Source of the DNA: CAMYOC01 sp963704875
GTDB lineage: Bacteria > Pseudomonadota > Gammaproteobacteria > Steroidobacterales > XN24
Direction of reading: 5' to 3'
Assembly (NCBI GenBank): GCA_963704875.1
Contig: CAVPIA010000001.1
Location: 1 to 64,000, forward strand
Length of the DNA: 64,000 nt
The notes under the pieces were generated by a model that saw nothing but the letters and a program-made list of their open reading frames with translations, made no database searches and was not told the origin of the DNA. A program made the position numbers and the translations under genes. Below, piece after piece: positions 57,183 to 64,000 of the stretch (position 1 is its first letter; each line of letters starts with the position of its first letter).

Positions 57183-58187
57183 ATGGTAAGTCAATCTCAG
57201 CGCCTTGCTGCCGTCGCTCCGATGATGGACTGGACAGACCGGCACTGCCGTTATCTGTTGCGTCTGGTGTCGCCGGGTGTGCTGCTCTATACCGAGATGG
57301 TGACTGCCGCCGCCGTGATCCACGGTGACCGGGATCGTTTGCTTGCGTTTGATGCCGCCGAGCATCCTCTCGCGCTGCAGTTGGGTGGCAGCGACTCAGC
57401 GGAGATGGCCGAGGCCGCCCGCATCGCAGAGCAGGCCGGCTATGACGAGGTCAATATCAATGTCGGCTGCCCCAGTGACCGGGTTCAATCCGGGCGCTTC
57501 GGCGCGTGTCTGATGGCGACCCCCGATATCGTTGCAGAATGTGTTCGGAAAATGGCAGCGGCGGTGGCGCTCCCGGTCACGGTGAAATGCCGTATCGGCA
57601 TCGATGACCTTGAGGACTACGATTTCCTGCGCGAGTTTATTCTCACGGTTGCCGGCGCCGGGTGCGAAGTGTTTGTGATTCACGCGCGCAACGCGATTCT
57701 TTCAGGCCTGAGTCCGAAGCAGAATCGTGAGATACCCCCGCTGCGTTACGACTACGTGCACCGAATCAAGCAGGACTTCCCGCAGCTGACGATCGTGTTG
57801 AACGGGGGGCTGCGCACGCTTGATAGCGTGAGGGAACACATGGATTCGGTGGACGGGGTCATGATCGGACGCGAGGCCTACCATAATCCCTGGTTTCTGG
57901 CCGGAATAGAACGCGAGATTCTGGGCGGCAGCGCACCCGCGAGTCCGGCGGCTGTAGTCCGCGCCTGGATACCCTATGTCGAACGTCAGCTTGCGCTCGG
58001 ACAACGCTTGTCATCGATGACCCGGCATGGGCTGGGTCTGTTCAGCGGCCAGCCTGGTGCGCGTGTCTGGCGACGTACGCTGAGCGAGTGTGCGCCGCGG
58101 CCCGGTGCGGGCGTCGAAGTGATCGAAGCCGCGCTCAGCAGCGTAGAGGCAGTCCGCGACGCGGCCGTGGAGAGCGCCTCGGGGTGA
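57183..58187 (+). CDS. dusA: tRNA-dihydrouridine synthase A
   Basis: This FMN-dependent TIM-barrel enzyme has APMMDWTDRHCRYLLRL, TEMVTAAAVIHGD, LQLGGSDSAEMAEAARIAEQ, NINVGCPSDRVQSGRFGACL (with the catalytic Cys in NVGCPS) and VKCRIGIDDLEDYDFLREFI. These features match DusA, which reduces uridine 20/20a in tRNA. Length is normal at 334 residues. It is convergent with the M28 peptidase gene, with a short gap and no strong terminator hairpin. Confidence 0.94.
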   Translation: MVSQSQRLAAVAPMMDWTDRHCRYLLRLVSPGVLLYTEMVTAAAVIHGDRDRLLAFDAAEHPLALQLGGSDSAEMAEAARIAEQAGYDEVNINVGCPSDRVQSGRFGACLMATPDIVAECVRKMAAAVALPVTVKCRIGIDDLEDYDFLREFILTVAGAGCEVFVIHARNAILSGLSPKQNREIPPLRYDYVHRIKQDFPQLTIVLNGGLRTLDSVREHMDSVDGVMIGREAYHNPWFLAGIEREILGGSAPASPAAVVRAWIPYVERQLALGQRLSSMTRHGLGLFSGQPGARVWRRTLSECAPRPGAGVEVIEAALSSVEAVRDAAVESASG

Positions 58188-58226
58188 AGCGGTCCGCGCC
58201 CCGCGCCCCTGGTCCTGGTACAGGCG

Positions 58227-59993
58227 TCAGTCTGTGCCCCGACCGTTGGATTCAGAATCCACTGAGTCCGCAGGACCAGCGGCGTCCGGCGGGTCCACCG
58301 GGTCCTCTGTCTGTTGCGCTTCCTCCGGTTCTATCAGCTGTGGCGCTCCCTGGGCCTGTTGCTGTTCCAGCTGTTCTGCCTGCTCAGCTTGCTCGACCTG
58401 TTGGTCCAGTCTCTGGTCGATCTGCCGGGCCTCTGGTTGCGGATTGACCGCGGGTTTGGGAGGCGGGGCGCCCGGTGAGGCGACCGGCAGCCGACCGAAG
58501 CTGGCTTCGGTGTTTGCGGCGAGCCAGGTGATGGCGGCATAGGCGGCAACGACCTGTCTCAATGCCGCCGGATCAACCTTGTCCAGCGTGTCGTTGGCCG
58601 AGTGGTGGTAGTCGAAATAGTACGTGTAGTCCTGTCGCGGGGTGATCTCCGGCATCCCGCGCTGACGCAAAAAAGCCAGATCCTCGCCGCCGCCCTTTGA
58701 GCGGATGACGCCCAGCGGGATATCCAGAGGTTTTAGAACGCCGGCCATGCCGGAGAGCAAGGGCGCCGCAGATTGCGGAACGACGCCATCCAGCCGCCAG
58801 ACACGACCGCTGCCGCCGTCGGGCTCCATCCCAAGCACATGGACTTCAGTCGCGCCGGTATTGCGCGCCGCGTAGGCTTTCGCGCCGCTGAGGCTCAATT
58901 CTTCATCAGCAAACAGCACGACACGCACCGTGCGCGCCGGTCGCGTCGGCATCATCGCTATCAGGCGCATTGTTTCGGTCACGATCGCGACACCGGTCCC
59001 GTTGTCCAATGCCCCGGTGCCGAGATCCCAGGCATCGAGATGGGCGCCCAGCAGCACGATCTCATCCGGCTGTGTCTGACCACGAATCTCGCCGATGACA
59101 TTGGCCGAGCGCGCCGTACCCAGCGATCGCGACGAGAGCATCAATTGCAGGATGACTGCGCCGTCATCATCGAACTGCCGCGCGAGGATGTCTGCATCGG
59201 GAGCAGAAAGTGCGACTGCCGGGATTCTCGCCACGCGGTCCGCATAGACCACCCGGCCGGTGTGCGGCAGTCTGTTGCTGTCGGTCCCGAGCGAGCGAAT
59301 TGCCAGACCCACCGCGCCGAGCCTCGCAGCAACCGAAGCGCCATCGCTGCGGTTTGCCAGCGCGTTACTGTATCCCGAGGCGTCTTTGCTGCGTTCTATG
59401 CTCTGGTCAATAAACACGACATGTCCGGCCACCTGGTCGGTCGACATTTCACGCAGCGTATCCAGGTCGGGCACCCGCAGCACCGGGGCTTCGAGTCCGC
59501 CTTCCGCGGTGCCGACGCTGCCCCCGAGCGCTACCGCGGTCAGGTTCTGTGTCGATGGCGACAATATTCGGACACGGATCTCGCCGCGCTCCCAGCGCGG
59601 CACCAATACGCCCTGGGCGGCGATCCGGTCCAGCTTGAGGTCCTGCAGAAAGTTCAGTGCCCAGGCTACCGCGGCCCGGTCGCCGTCTGATCCCGCCAGT
59701 CGCGGCCCGATTTCGCTGCTCAGCGAGGCCACAATCGCAAACGGGTCGCTGTCATTGATTGCCCGCTCACGCAGCTCGGCAGCCTGTTCCAGCAGAGCAG
59801 CCGGATAGGCGTATGGCGAGACATCAGTCAATGATTCAGTCGCGCTCGCCGGCTTGAGTTGCGCCAACGCAAGCACCGGTAACGCGAGCAGCGCGATCGG
59901 CAGCCCCGTCCAGGACGGAAACATCCGGCGCCAGAAGACAAACATCTTATGGTTCAGGATCCGGCCGCTTCGCGTACCGTCGAACAGTTTCAT
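58227..59993 (-). CDS. M28-family metallopeptidase with Gln/Glu-rich tail
   Basis: The start at ATG 59991-59993 is preferred because GGAAGAGG precedes it and a signal peptide follows (IALLALPVLALAQLKPASA). The enzyme of about 588 residues has zinc-ligand motifs GAHLDAWDLGTGALDNGTGV, FADEELSLSGAKAY, GMEPDGGSGRVW and YYFDYHHSANDTLDKVDPAA, all as in M28 aminopeptidases. A protease-associated-like insert lies before the catalytic core. The last 80 residues are unusual, rich in Gln and Glu. It probably trims peptides in the periplasm. Confidence 0.88.
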   Translation of the reverse strand: MKLFDGTRSGRILNHKMFVFWRRMFPSWTGLPIALLALPVLALAQLKPASATESLTDVSPYAYPAALLEQAAELRERAINDSDPFAIVASLSSEIGPRLAGSDGDRAAVAWALNFLQDLKLDRIAAQGVLVPRWERGEIRVRILSPSTQNLTAVALGGSVGTAEGGLEAPVLRVPDLDTLREMSTDQVAGHVVFIDQSIERSKDASGYSNALANRSDGASVAARLGAVGLAIRSLGTDSNRLPHTGRVVYADRVARIPAVALSAPDADILARQFDDDGAVILQLMLSSRSLGTARSANVIGEIRGQTQPDEIVLLGAHLDAWDLGTGALDNGTGVAIVTETMRLIAMMPTRPARTVRVVLFADEELSLSGAKAYAARNTGATEVHVLGMEPDGGSGRVWRLDGVVPQSAAPLLSGMAGVLKPLDIPLGVIRSKGGGEDLAFLRQRGMPEITPRQDYTYYFDYHHSANDTLDKVDPAALRQVVAAYAAITWLAANTEASFGRLPVASPGAPPPKPAVNPQPEARQIDQRLDQQVEQAEQAEQLEQQQAQGAPQLIEPEEAQQTEDPVDPPDAAGPADSVDSESNGRGTD

Positions 59994-60278
59994 CGCCTCT
60001 TCCTCTGGCTGCGAATGCGCCCACGACTTTAACAGATCGGGGGGCCGACCTCGGGCCGTCGCGGGACCGCCTACAGACCGGTATCCGATCGCCGATCGAT
60101 CCCTGGCCGTTTGTATTTGATACTGTGCCGGTCGGGGGCAGGGGAGTGCCTGCGCGCGGCTTTGAGCCTTCCTGTGGTCGTTTGAGCAGTCGCTTGAGGG
60201 GTCGATATCCTGCCGACCCATGCGGCGATTATCGGCTCGGCCAGAGGACGGACAGAAGTGCCGCCAAGCTGCTGTATT

Positions 60279-60287
60279 TGCTATACA
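60279..60287 (+). promoter_or_regulatory. Extended -10 promoter for the methyltransferase
   Basis: TGCTATACA fits an extended -10 (TGn plus TATACA), about 45 bp before ATG 60331. A convincing -35 was not found. Confidence 0.35.
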
Positions 60288-60330
60288 ATATAGGCGCGTC
60301 CGGTCCCGGGCGCCGACCCGAGTGACCTTC

Positions 60331-61164
60331 ATGGCAGGAAAGAAGCGCAGCGGCAGGAAGAAAGACCCGGGTCCCACCCTGGCGTCGCAGGCCGACATCC
60401 ATGTGCTGTACGAGGAATCCGTACAGAACGTGGAATACGAAGTCGATTTCCTGCAGCAGGCCTTCTCGGAATTACGCGGGCGCAAGCCGCTTAGCTTGCG
60501 TGAAGATTTCTGTGGCACCGCCAACGCAGCTTGTCGCTGGGTCGCGGTAAACGAGCGCCACCGCGCAGTCGGGGTCGATATCGATCCCGAAGTGCTCGAC
60601 TGGGGTCGAGCGCATCACCTGGCGGCTTTGCCAGAGCAGGCGCGCAGCAGAGTCACGCTGCTTGAGGCGGATGTGCGCACTGTGCAAACCGATGCCGCGG
60701 ATATCGTGGTCGCGTTTAATTTCAGTTACTGGTATTTCAAGCAGCGCCATGTCCTGCTGGATTACTTCCGCTCGGTGCATGCCGGCCTGGCCGATGACGG
60801 GGTGTTTTTTATTGACGCGTTCGGCGGTGCCGGCGCCTATGAAGAAAGCCGCGAGAAGACCAAAAACGACGGTTTTACCTATGTCTGGGAACAGGCAAGT
60901 TATGAACCGATCAGCGGCGATTATGTCTGCTACATACATTTCCGCTTCCCCGATGGATCGAAGATCAAACGCGCATTCAGCTATCACTGGCGCTTGTGGA
61001 CCCTGCCTGAACTGATCGACCTGCTGGACGAGGCTGGATTCTCCCGAACCCAGGTGTACTGGGAAGGCACGGACGATGATGGCGAAGGCAGCGGGGAATA
61101 TTCTGCCGCCGACAAGGGTGAAAACGACCCTGCCTGGATCGCCTACGTGGCCGCCCTGCGATGA
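60331..61164 (+). CDS. Class I SAM-dependent methyltransferase
   Basis: The start at ATG 60331 begins MAGKKRSGRKKDPG. SAM-binding motifs include SLREDFCGTANAACRWVAVN, AVGVDIDPEVLDWG, LLEADVRTVQTDAADIVVAF and SYWYFKQRHVLLDYFRSVHA, followed by DGVFFIDAFGGAGAYEESRE. Substrate and pathway are unknown; small-molecule methyltransferases with this layout are found throughout proteobacteria. It is monocistronic-looking, with 100 bp to the next gene. Confidence 0.8.
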   Translation: MAGKKRSGRKKDPGPTLASQADIHVLYEESVQNVEYEVDFLQQAFSELRGRKPLSLREDFCGTANAACRWVAVNERHRAVGVDIDPEVLDWGRAHHLAALPEQARSRVTLLEADVRTVQTDAADIVVAFNFSYWYFKQRHVLLDYFRSVHAGLADDGVFFIDAFGGAGAYEESREKTKNDGFTYVWEQASYEPISGDYVCYIHFRFPDGSKIKRAFSYHWRLWTLPELIDLLDEAGFSRTQVYWEGTDDDGEGSGEYSAADKGENDPAWIAYVAALR

Positions 61165-61263
61165 GCCTCGTGGTCACGCTGTTGTTGCTTCGACCTGCCG
61201 CGGAGATTATTCTGCGGTCACCGCCATCCCCCCGGCGCTCTTGTCAAAAATCAGTCTGCGCAA

Positions 61264-62166
61264 ATGTCTAATGAGATAGAGGTCGCTGTCCTGTTTGCCG
61301 ATGTCGTCGGCAGCACCGAGTTGTATGAGATTCTTGGCGATCTCAAGGCGCGCGATACCATCGCCCGTTGCCTGGACATCATGAAAAACGCGACCGACCA
61401 GAACAACGGTAGCGTCATCAAGACAATCGGCGATGAAGTGATGGCGACTTTTCCCACCGCAGACGATGCGCTTAATGCCGCTCGTGAAATGCAGTCATCT
61501 ATCGGCAAGGGCGATGTCTCGGCCGGCGAAGGCGTGTCTCTGGCGATCAGGGTCGGGGCAGATTATGGCAAGGTGCTTCCCGGGGAACGCGATGTGTTCG
61601 GAGCGACAGTCCACACCGCCAACCGGATGACCAGCCAGGCCAAGGCCCGGCAGATTATTACCACCTCAAATATGGTCGAACAGTTGTCAGCTGAGTGGCG
61701 CGCCTCGGTCAGACAAATCGATCTGGCGCACGTCAAGGGCAAGTCCGGAGAGATCGCGTTGTTCGAGGTGCTGTGGCAAAAAGAAGATGTCACCAGCATG
61801 CTGCCGACCATTACCTGGGCCAATGAACAGCAGCGCAATATCGGTCGTTTGCGGGTGCTCTACCAGGGGCAGGAAGTGTTGCTTACCGTCGATCAGCAGC
61901 ACATAACCATAGGACGCGCGGATGACAATGATCTGGTGGTCAAGGGCAACCTGATCTCGCGCATCCACTGCCGGATCGAAATGAACCGCGACAAATTCAT
62001 GCTGATCGACCAGTCCACTAATGGGACCTTCGTCGTGACCCGTCACCGGGAGGAGCTGTTCGTGCGCCGCGACAGCCTGCATCTCACCGGCGAAGGGGTG
62101 ATCGGTCTTGGCCGGGTTGTCCAGCCAACGTCCGCGCAGGCTATCCGTTATATCGTCGAGGATTGA
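61264..62166 (+). CDS. Class III adenylate/guanylate cyclase fused to FHA domain
   Basis: The N-terminal 185 residues form a class III cyclase domain. Metal-binding Asp residues are in LFADVVGSTELY and TIGDEVMATF, and the transition-state Asn/Arg are in TVHTANRMTSQAK, so it may be active. The C-terminal FHA domain shows ITIGRADDNDLVVKGNLISR and IHCRIEMNRDKFMLIDQST, the GR...S..H phosphothreonine-binding pattern. This predicts a soluble cAMP-forming enzyme recruited to a phosphorylated partner. No partner kinase lies next to it. Confidence 0.87.
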   Translation: MSNEIEVAVLFADVVGSTELYEILGDLKARDTIARCLDIMKNATDQNNGSVIKTIGDEVMATFPTADDALNAAREMQSSIGKGDVSAGEGVSLAIRVGADYGKVLPGERDVFGATVHTANRMTSQAKARQIITTSNMVEQLSAEWRASVRQIDLAHVKGKSGEIALFEVLWQKEDVTSMLPTITWANEQQRNIGRLRVLYQGQEVLLTVDQQHITIGRADDNDLVVKGNLISRIHCRIEMNRDKFMLIDQSTNGTFVVTRHREELFVRRDSLHLTGEGVIGLGRVVQPTSAQAIRYIVED

Positions 62167-62280
62167 TCAACTGCAGGCCTCGCCTGCGGGTCAGGATACC
62201 CATGTCAGGGCGCGGCGTGGGCGCGATCGTAGAGCTTGCGGTTACGCTGGGTGCCGCCATTAAACTTGCTGGAGCGTGTT

Positions 62281-62616
62281 ATGAAGATCCGCGTTGAAGT
62301 CGAGGTCGAGCCCACAGAGCTGAGAGAGTTTCTTGGTCTGCCCGATGTGAGCGATCTGCAGCAGGATGCCCTCAATGCGATCAGAAATGGATTGCACAGT
62401 GGCGCCGACGGATTGGACCCGGTTGCGGTCCTGCGCAGCTTCGTCCCCAGCGGGCTGCTGTCCATGGACGAGTGGCAGGGTCTGCTGCGGCGTGCGCTTG
62501 AGAGTGGCCAGGCGATGACTGAAAAAGCGATGTCTGGAAGAGCGACGTCTGCAAAAGCGACCTCTGGCAGGGCGGCGGGGAAGGGTGCTCGTCGAAAGAA
62601 GGCGGTCCGCAAATAG
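62281..62616 (+). CDS. DUF6489-like small protein with Ala/Lys-rich tail
   Basis: A 111-residue protein begins MKIRVEVEVEPTELREFLGL, with a segment that resembles DUF6489 members, then an amphipathic helix (LQQDALNAIRNGLHSGADGL). The last 30 residues contain near-repeats of six-residue type (SGRATSAKATSGRAAGKGAR) and a basic end. The function is unknown. It is separated from the convergent phasin-like gene by a strong terminator. Confidence 0.6.
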   Translation: MKIRVEVEVEPTELREFLGLPDVSDLQQDALNAIRNGLHSGADGLDPVAVLRSFVPSGLLSMDEWQGLLRRALESGQAMTEKAMSGRATSAKATSGRAAGKGARRKKAVRK

Positions 62617-62681
62617 ATCGCTCGTATGCCGGACCATGGTGCGAACCATCGCACCGACCATCACACCGACAATTTGCGGGC

Positions 62682-62710
62682 AAAAAAAGAGGCCCTCAAA
62701 AGAGGGCCTC
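62682..62710 (-). terminator. Rho-independent terminator of the phasin-like gene
   Basis: On the minus strand GAGGCCCTC, a TTTT loop, GAGGGCCTC and a run of seven T form a perfect intrinsic terminator about 30 bp past the stop. The A-run on the plus strand gives weaker termination in the other direction, for the DUF6489-like gene. Confidence 0.92.
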
Positions 62711-62740
62711 CTGGAACGTCAATGGTTCCTGCCGATCCTT

Positions 62741-63451
62741 TCAGGCAGCGGCCTTTTCGATATCAAGTCCGATCTTCTCGATCGCAGCGCCGACTTTTCT
62801 GACCTGCGCTTTACCCTTGCGGGTGACCTTGCGAGCGGTGGTACGCGCGTTCTTGCGTACCGAAGCCTTTTTCGATGCCGTTTTCTTTACGACGCGCTTT
62901 TTGGCCGTCGTCTTTTTTGCAGCGGCCTTGCGCGTCGTCGCCTTCTTGGCGGCTGGTCGACGAGTCCTGGCTGCAACCTTGCGGGTGCTCTTCTTCGCCG
63001 TCTTTTTGGTGGTCTTGCGAGCCTTGCTCGGCACAACCACGGTAGCGCGCAGCACGCCGCCGATCTCGTCGCCGGCGTCCTTGACGATCTCGATGGTCTT
63101 GCGTGCATTCAGCACCGCCCAATGGCGGGACTTCGGCAGCATCGAAATCTGGTCGCCGACCAGAGCACGTAAACTGTCTGCGCGAGCGGCGAGTTCCAGA
63201 CGACGGGCACCGCCTTCGATGGCGCTGTCGACAAAATTCGCCTGCTGTTTGACCAGCTTTTCAAGGCCCTTATGAGAAATGCGATTTATCTGCAGACCGG
63301 CGTCGGTGAACTTGCGGACCGGTGTGCGTGAGCTGGAAACCATCTCGGCGGTGTCCAGCGTCGCGTTGCGGATGCGCTTGATTGCGCGATTAGTGAGCGT
63401 GCCGTACTCGGCGCGAACGTTGCGAGCCAGCTTTTCAATCTTGGTGATCAT
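62741..63451 (-). CDS. Phasin-like protein with histone H1-like Lys/Ala tail
   Basis: The N-terminal half (MITKIEKLARNVRAEYGTLT, LEKLVKQQANFVDSAIEGGA) is helical with heptads, like phasins that coat polyhydroxyalkanoate granules. From about residue 135 the protein is a Lys/Ala/Thr-rich tail with repeated KKTAKK-, RKAAAKK- and KKTASKK-type motifs, as in AlgP and H1-like proteins. The tail would bind nucleic acid. A combined role in tethering granules to the nucleoid is plausible. It has its own promoter and terminator. Confidence 0.75.
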   Translation of the reverse strand: MITKIEKLARNVRAEYGTLTNRAIKRIRNATLDTAEMVSSSRTPVRKFTDAGLQINRISHKGLEKLVKQQANFVDSAIEGGARRLELAARADSLRALVGDQISMLPKSRHWAVLNARKTIEIVKDAGDEIGGVLRATVVVPSKARKTTKKTAKKSTRKVAARTRRPAAKKATTRKAAAKKTTAKKRVVKKTASKKASVRKNARTTARKVTRKGKAQVRKVGAAIEKIGLDIEKAAA

Positions 63452-63476
63452 GACTTACCCCTGGGTTGTGGTGCGA

Positions 63477-63490
63477 TGCAACATGTTGCA
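63477..63490 (-). promoter_or_regulatory. 14-bp palindromic operator candidate
   Basis: TGCAACATGTTGCA is a perfect palindrome placed right after the predicted transcription start of the phasin-like gene, a good place for a repressor. TGC/GCA-type symmetric sites are reported for phasin repressors of the PhaR type; no phaR is in the window, so the assignment is a guess. Confidence 0.45.
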
Positions 63491-63498
63491 CTGCGTCA

Positions 63499-63526
63499 AA
63501 TATAGCCTATTCTGGCGCGAAGTCAA
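63499..63526 (-). promoter_or_regulatory. Sigma-70-like promoter of the phasin-like gene
   Basis: On the minus strand TTGACT and TATATT are separated by 16 bp, about 50 bp upstream of the ATG. The match to consensus is strong at both boxes. Confidence 0.6.
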
Positions 63527-63583
63527 CTACGCCACTGGCTATAGGTCGATTCAGGGCCCCACGCTGAACAGGTTTCCCAGCTG

Positions 63584-64000
63584 ATGATTGCCCGCGAGCC
63601 TGAGGTGAGAGCGAGGCTGGAGATCCGGGATCCTCTGATCTACGGCCCTGCGTCTGACGCAGCGCCCGTGCTCAGCCAGCTTGCGAGCCGGCCCCTGAGC
63701 CGTTTGATTGCGTTTCCGGTATGGGTCCTCGCACTGATTGTGACGCCGCTCCTGACGTTGTCGGCGCCTGAGGCTGCCGCACAAAATGCCGCCAGCGATC
63801 CGTCCGGGATTCTGCGCCTGGATCCGCCCGCCGGGACGAGTGCCGGGCCATCGTCCACCAGCCTGGCAGAGGGTTCTGTTGAATCGCCGGACCGAAGTCA
63901 GCCCGACCCGCCGGTCGACGCGGGGGTGGCCGATCCGCTGACAACGCAGCCCGGGGTCGCTGCCGCAAGCGGAGTCCTCGAGATCCTGAGTGTCGAGCGC
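63584..64000 (+). CDS. Start of a secreted protein, cut by the window end
   Basis: An uninterrupted frame runs from ATG 63584 to the last base. After about 35 polar residues it contains a signal-type helix (FPVWVLALIVTPLLTLSAPE, AAAQN cleavage region), followed by a Pro/Ser/Asp-rich, probably disordered region. The function cannot be told from the part visible. The start could also be a later codon nearer the signal segment. It is divergent from the phasin-like gene. Confidence 0.5.
   Translation, partial: MIAREPEVRARLEIRDPLIYGPASDAAPVLSQLASRPLSRLIAFPVWVLALIVTPLLTLSAPEAAAQNAASDPSGILRLDPPAGTSAGPSSTSLAEGSVESPDRSQPDPPVDAGVADPLTTQPGVAAASGVLEILSVER

Noticed and set aside
1..64000. tRNA and rRNA genes
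   Set aside because: No T-arm GGTTCGAATCC-type sequence in a cloverleaf context or conserved rRNA segment was found by eye; a tRNAscan-SE run would settle it.

Overview
The window looks like chromosomal DNA of a GC-rich, Gram-negative gammaproteobacterium, probably free-living and polysaccharide-producing. The evidence is lipoprotein signal peptides with lipoboxes, a typA/dusA/srkA/galE/bfr-bfd/cbpA-cbpM housekeeping complement, a phasin-like protein, c-di-GMP-I (GEMM) riboswitches and a PEP-CTERM-type (EpsB_2-like) polyprenyl glycosylphosphotransferase. The taxonomic assignment is inference; no rRNA or tRNA gene was found.

Region 1 (about 1-11.4 kb) is an exopolysaccharide locus: an epimerase tail, a GlpD-like FAD oxidoreductase, a hexapeptide acyltransferase, an asparagine-synthase-like amidotransferase, a NodB-type deacetylase, two GT4 glycosyltransferases, a methyltransferase and a Wzx-like flippase. 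The genes from 1.5 to 5.5 kb are split by many small frameshifts. Region 2 (11.4-16.8 kb) carries one very large secreted protein with four F5/8C and seven PKD domains and a C-terminal SGNH hydrolase; about 1.39 kb of it is a near-identical internal duplication. Region 3 (17.0-21.2 kb) is nested IS3-family debris next to an AT-richer minus-strand sulfation module: arylsulfotransferase, two small membrane proteins and a frameshifted sulfotransferase. Region 4 (21.4-31.4 kb) has two GT2 glycosyltransferases, a DUF1538-DUF1538-PII-like-CBS operon, an EVE/HNH-type nuclease, bfr/bfd with a Fur-like site, a MATE transporter and the CbpA/CbpM chaperone pair.

Region 5 (31.8-48.9 kb) is dominated by the cell envelope: the EpsB_2-like sugar transferase, two paralogous fibronectin-III lipoproteins (one behind tandem c-di-GMP-I riboswitches), galE, a Calx-beta/PQQ-dehydrogenase/di-haem lipoprotein, SrkA kinase, and a lipoprotein of about 1780 residues with 13 PKD repeats and an HEWGH metalloprotease centre. 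Region 6 (49-64 kb) is intact and housekeeping-like: typA, a PAS-GAF-GGDEF-EAL protein, an N-formylglutamate amidohydrolase/YbdK pair, dusA, an M28 peptidase, a methyltransferase, a cyclase-FHA protein, a DUF6489-like protein, a phasin-like protein with a histone-H1-like tail, and the start of a secreted protein.

A common thread is surface polysaccharide and adhesion under c-di-GMP control. A major caveat is the large number of small frameshifts between 1 and 48 kb. They may be sequencing errors rather than true pseudogenes, so broken genes are described by the span over which homology continues.
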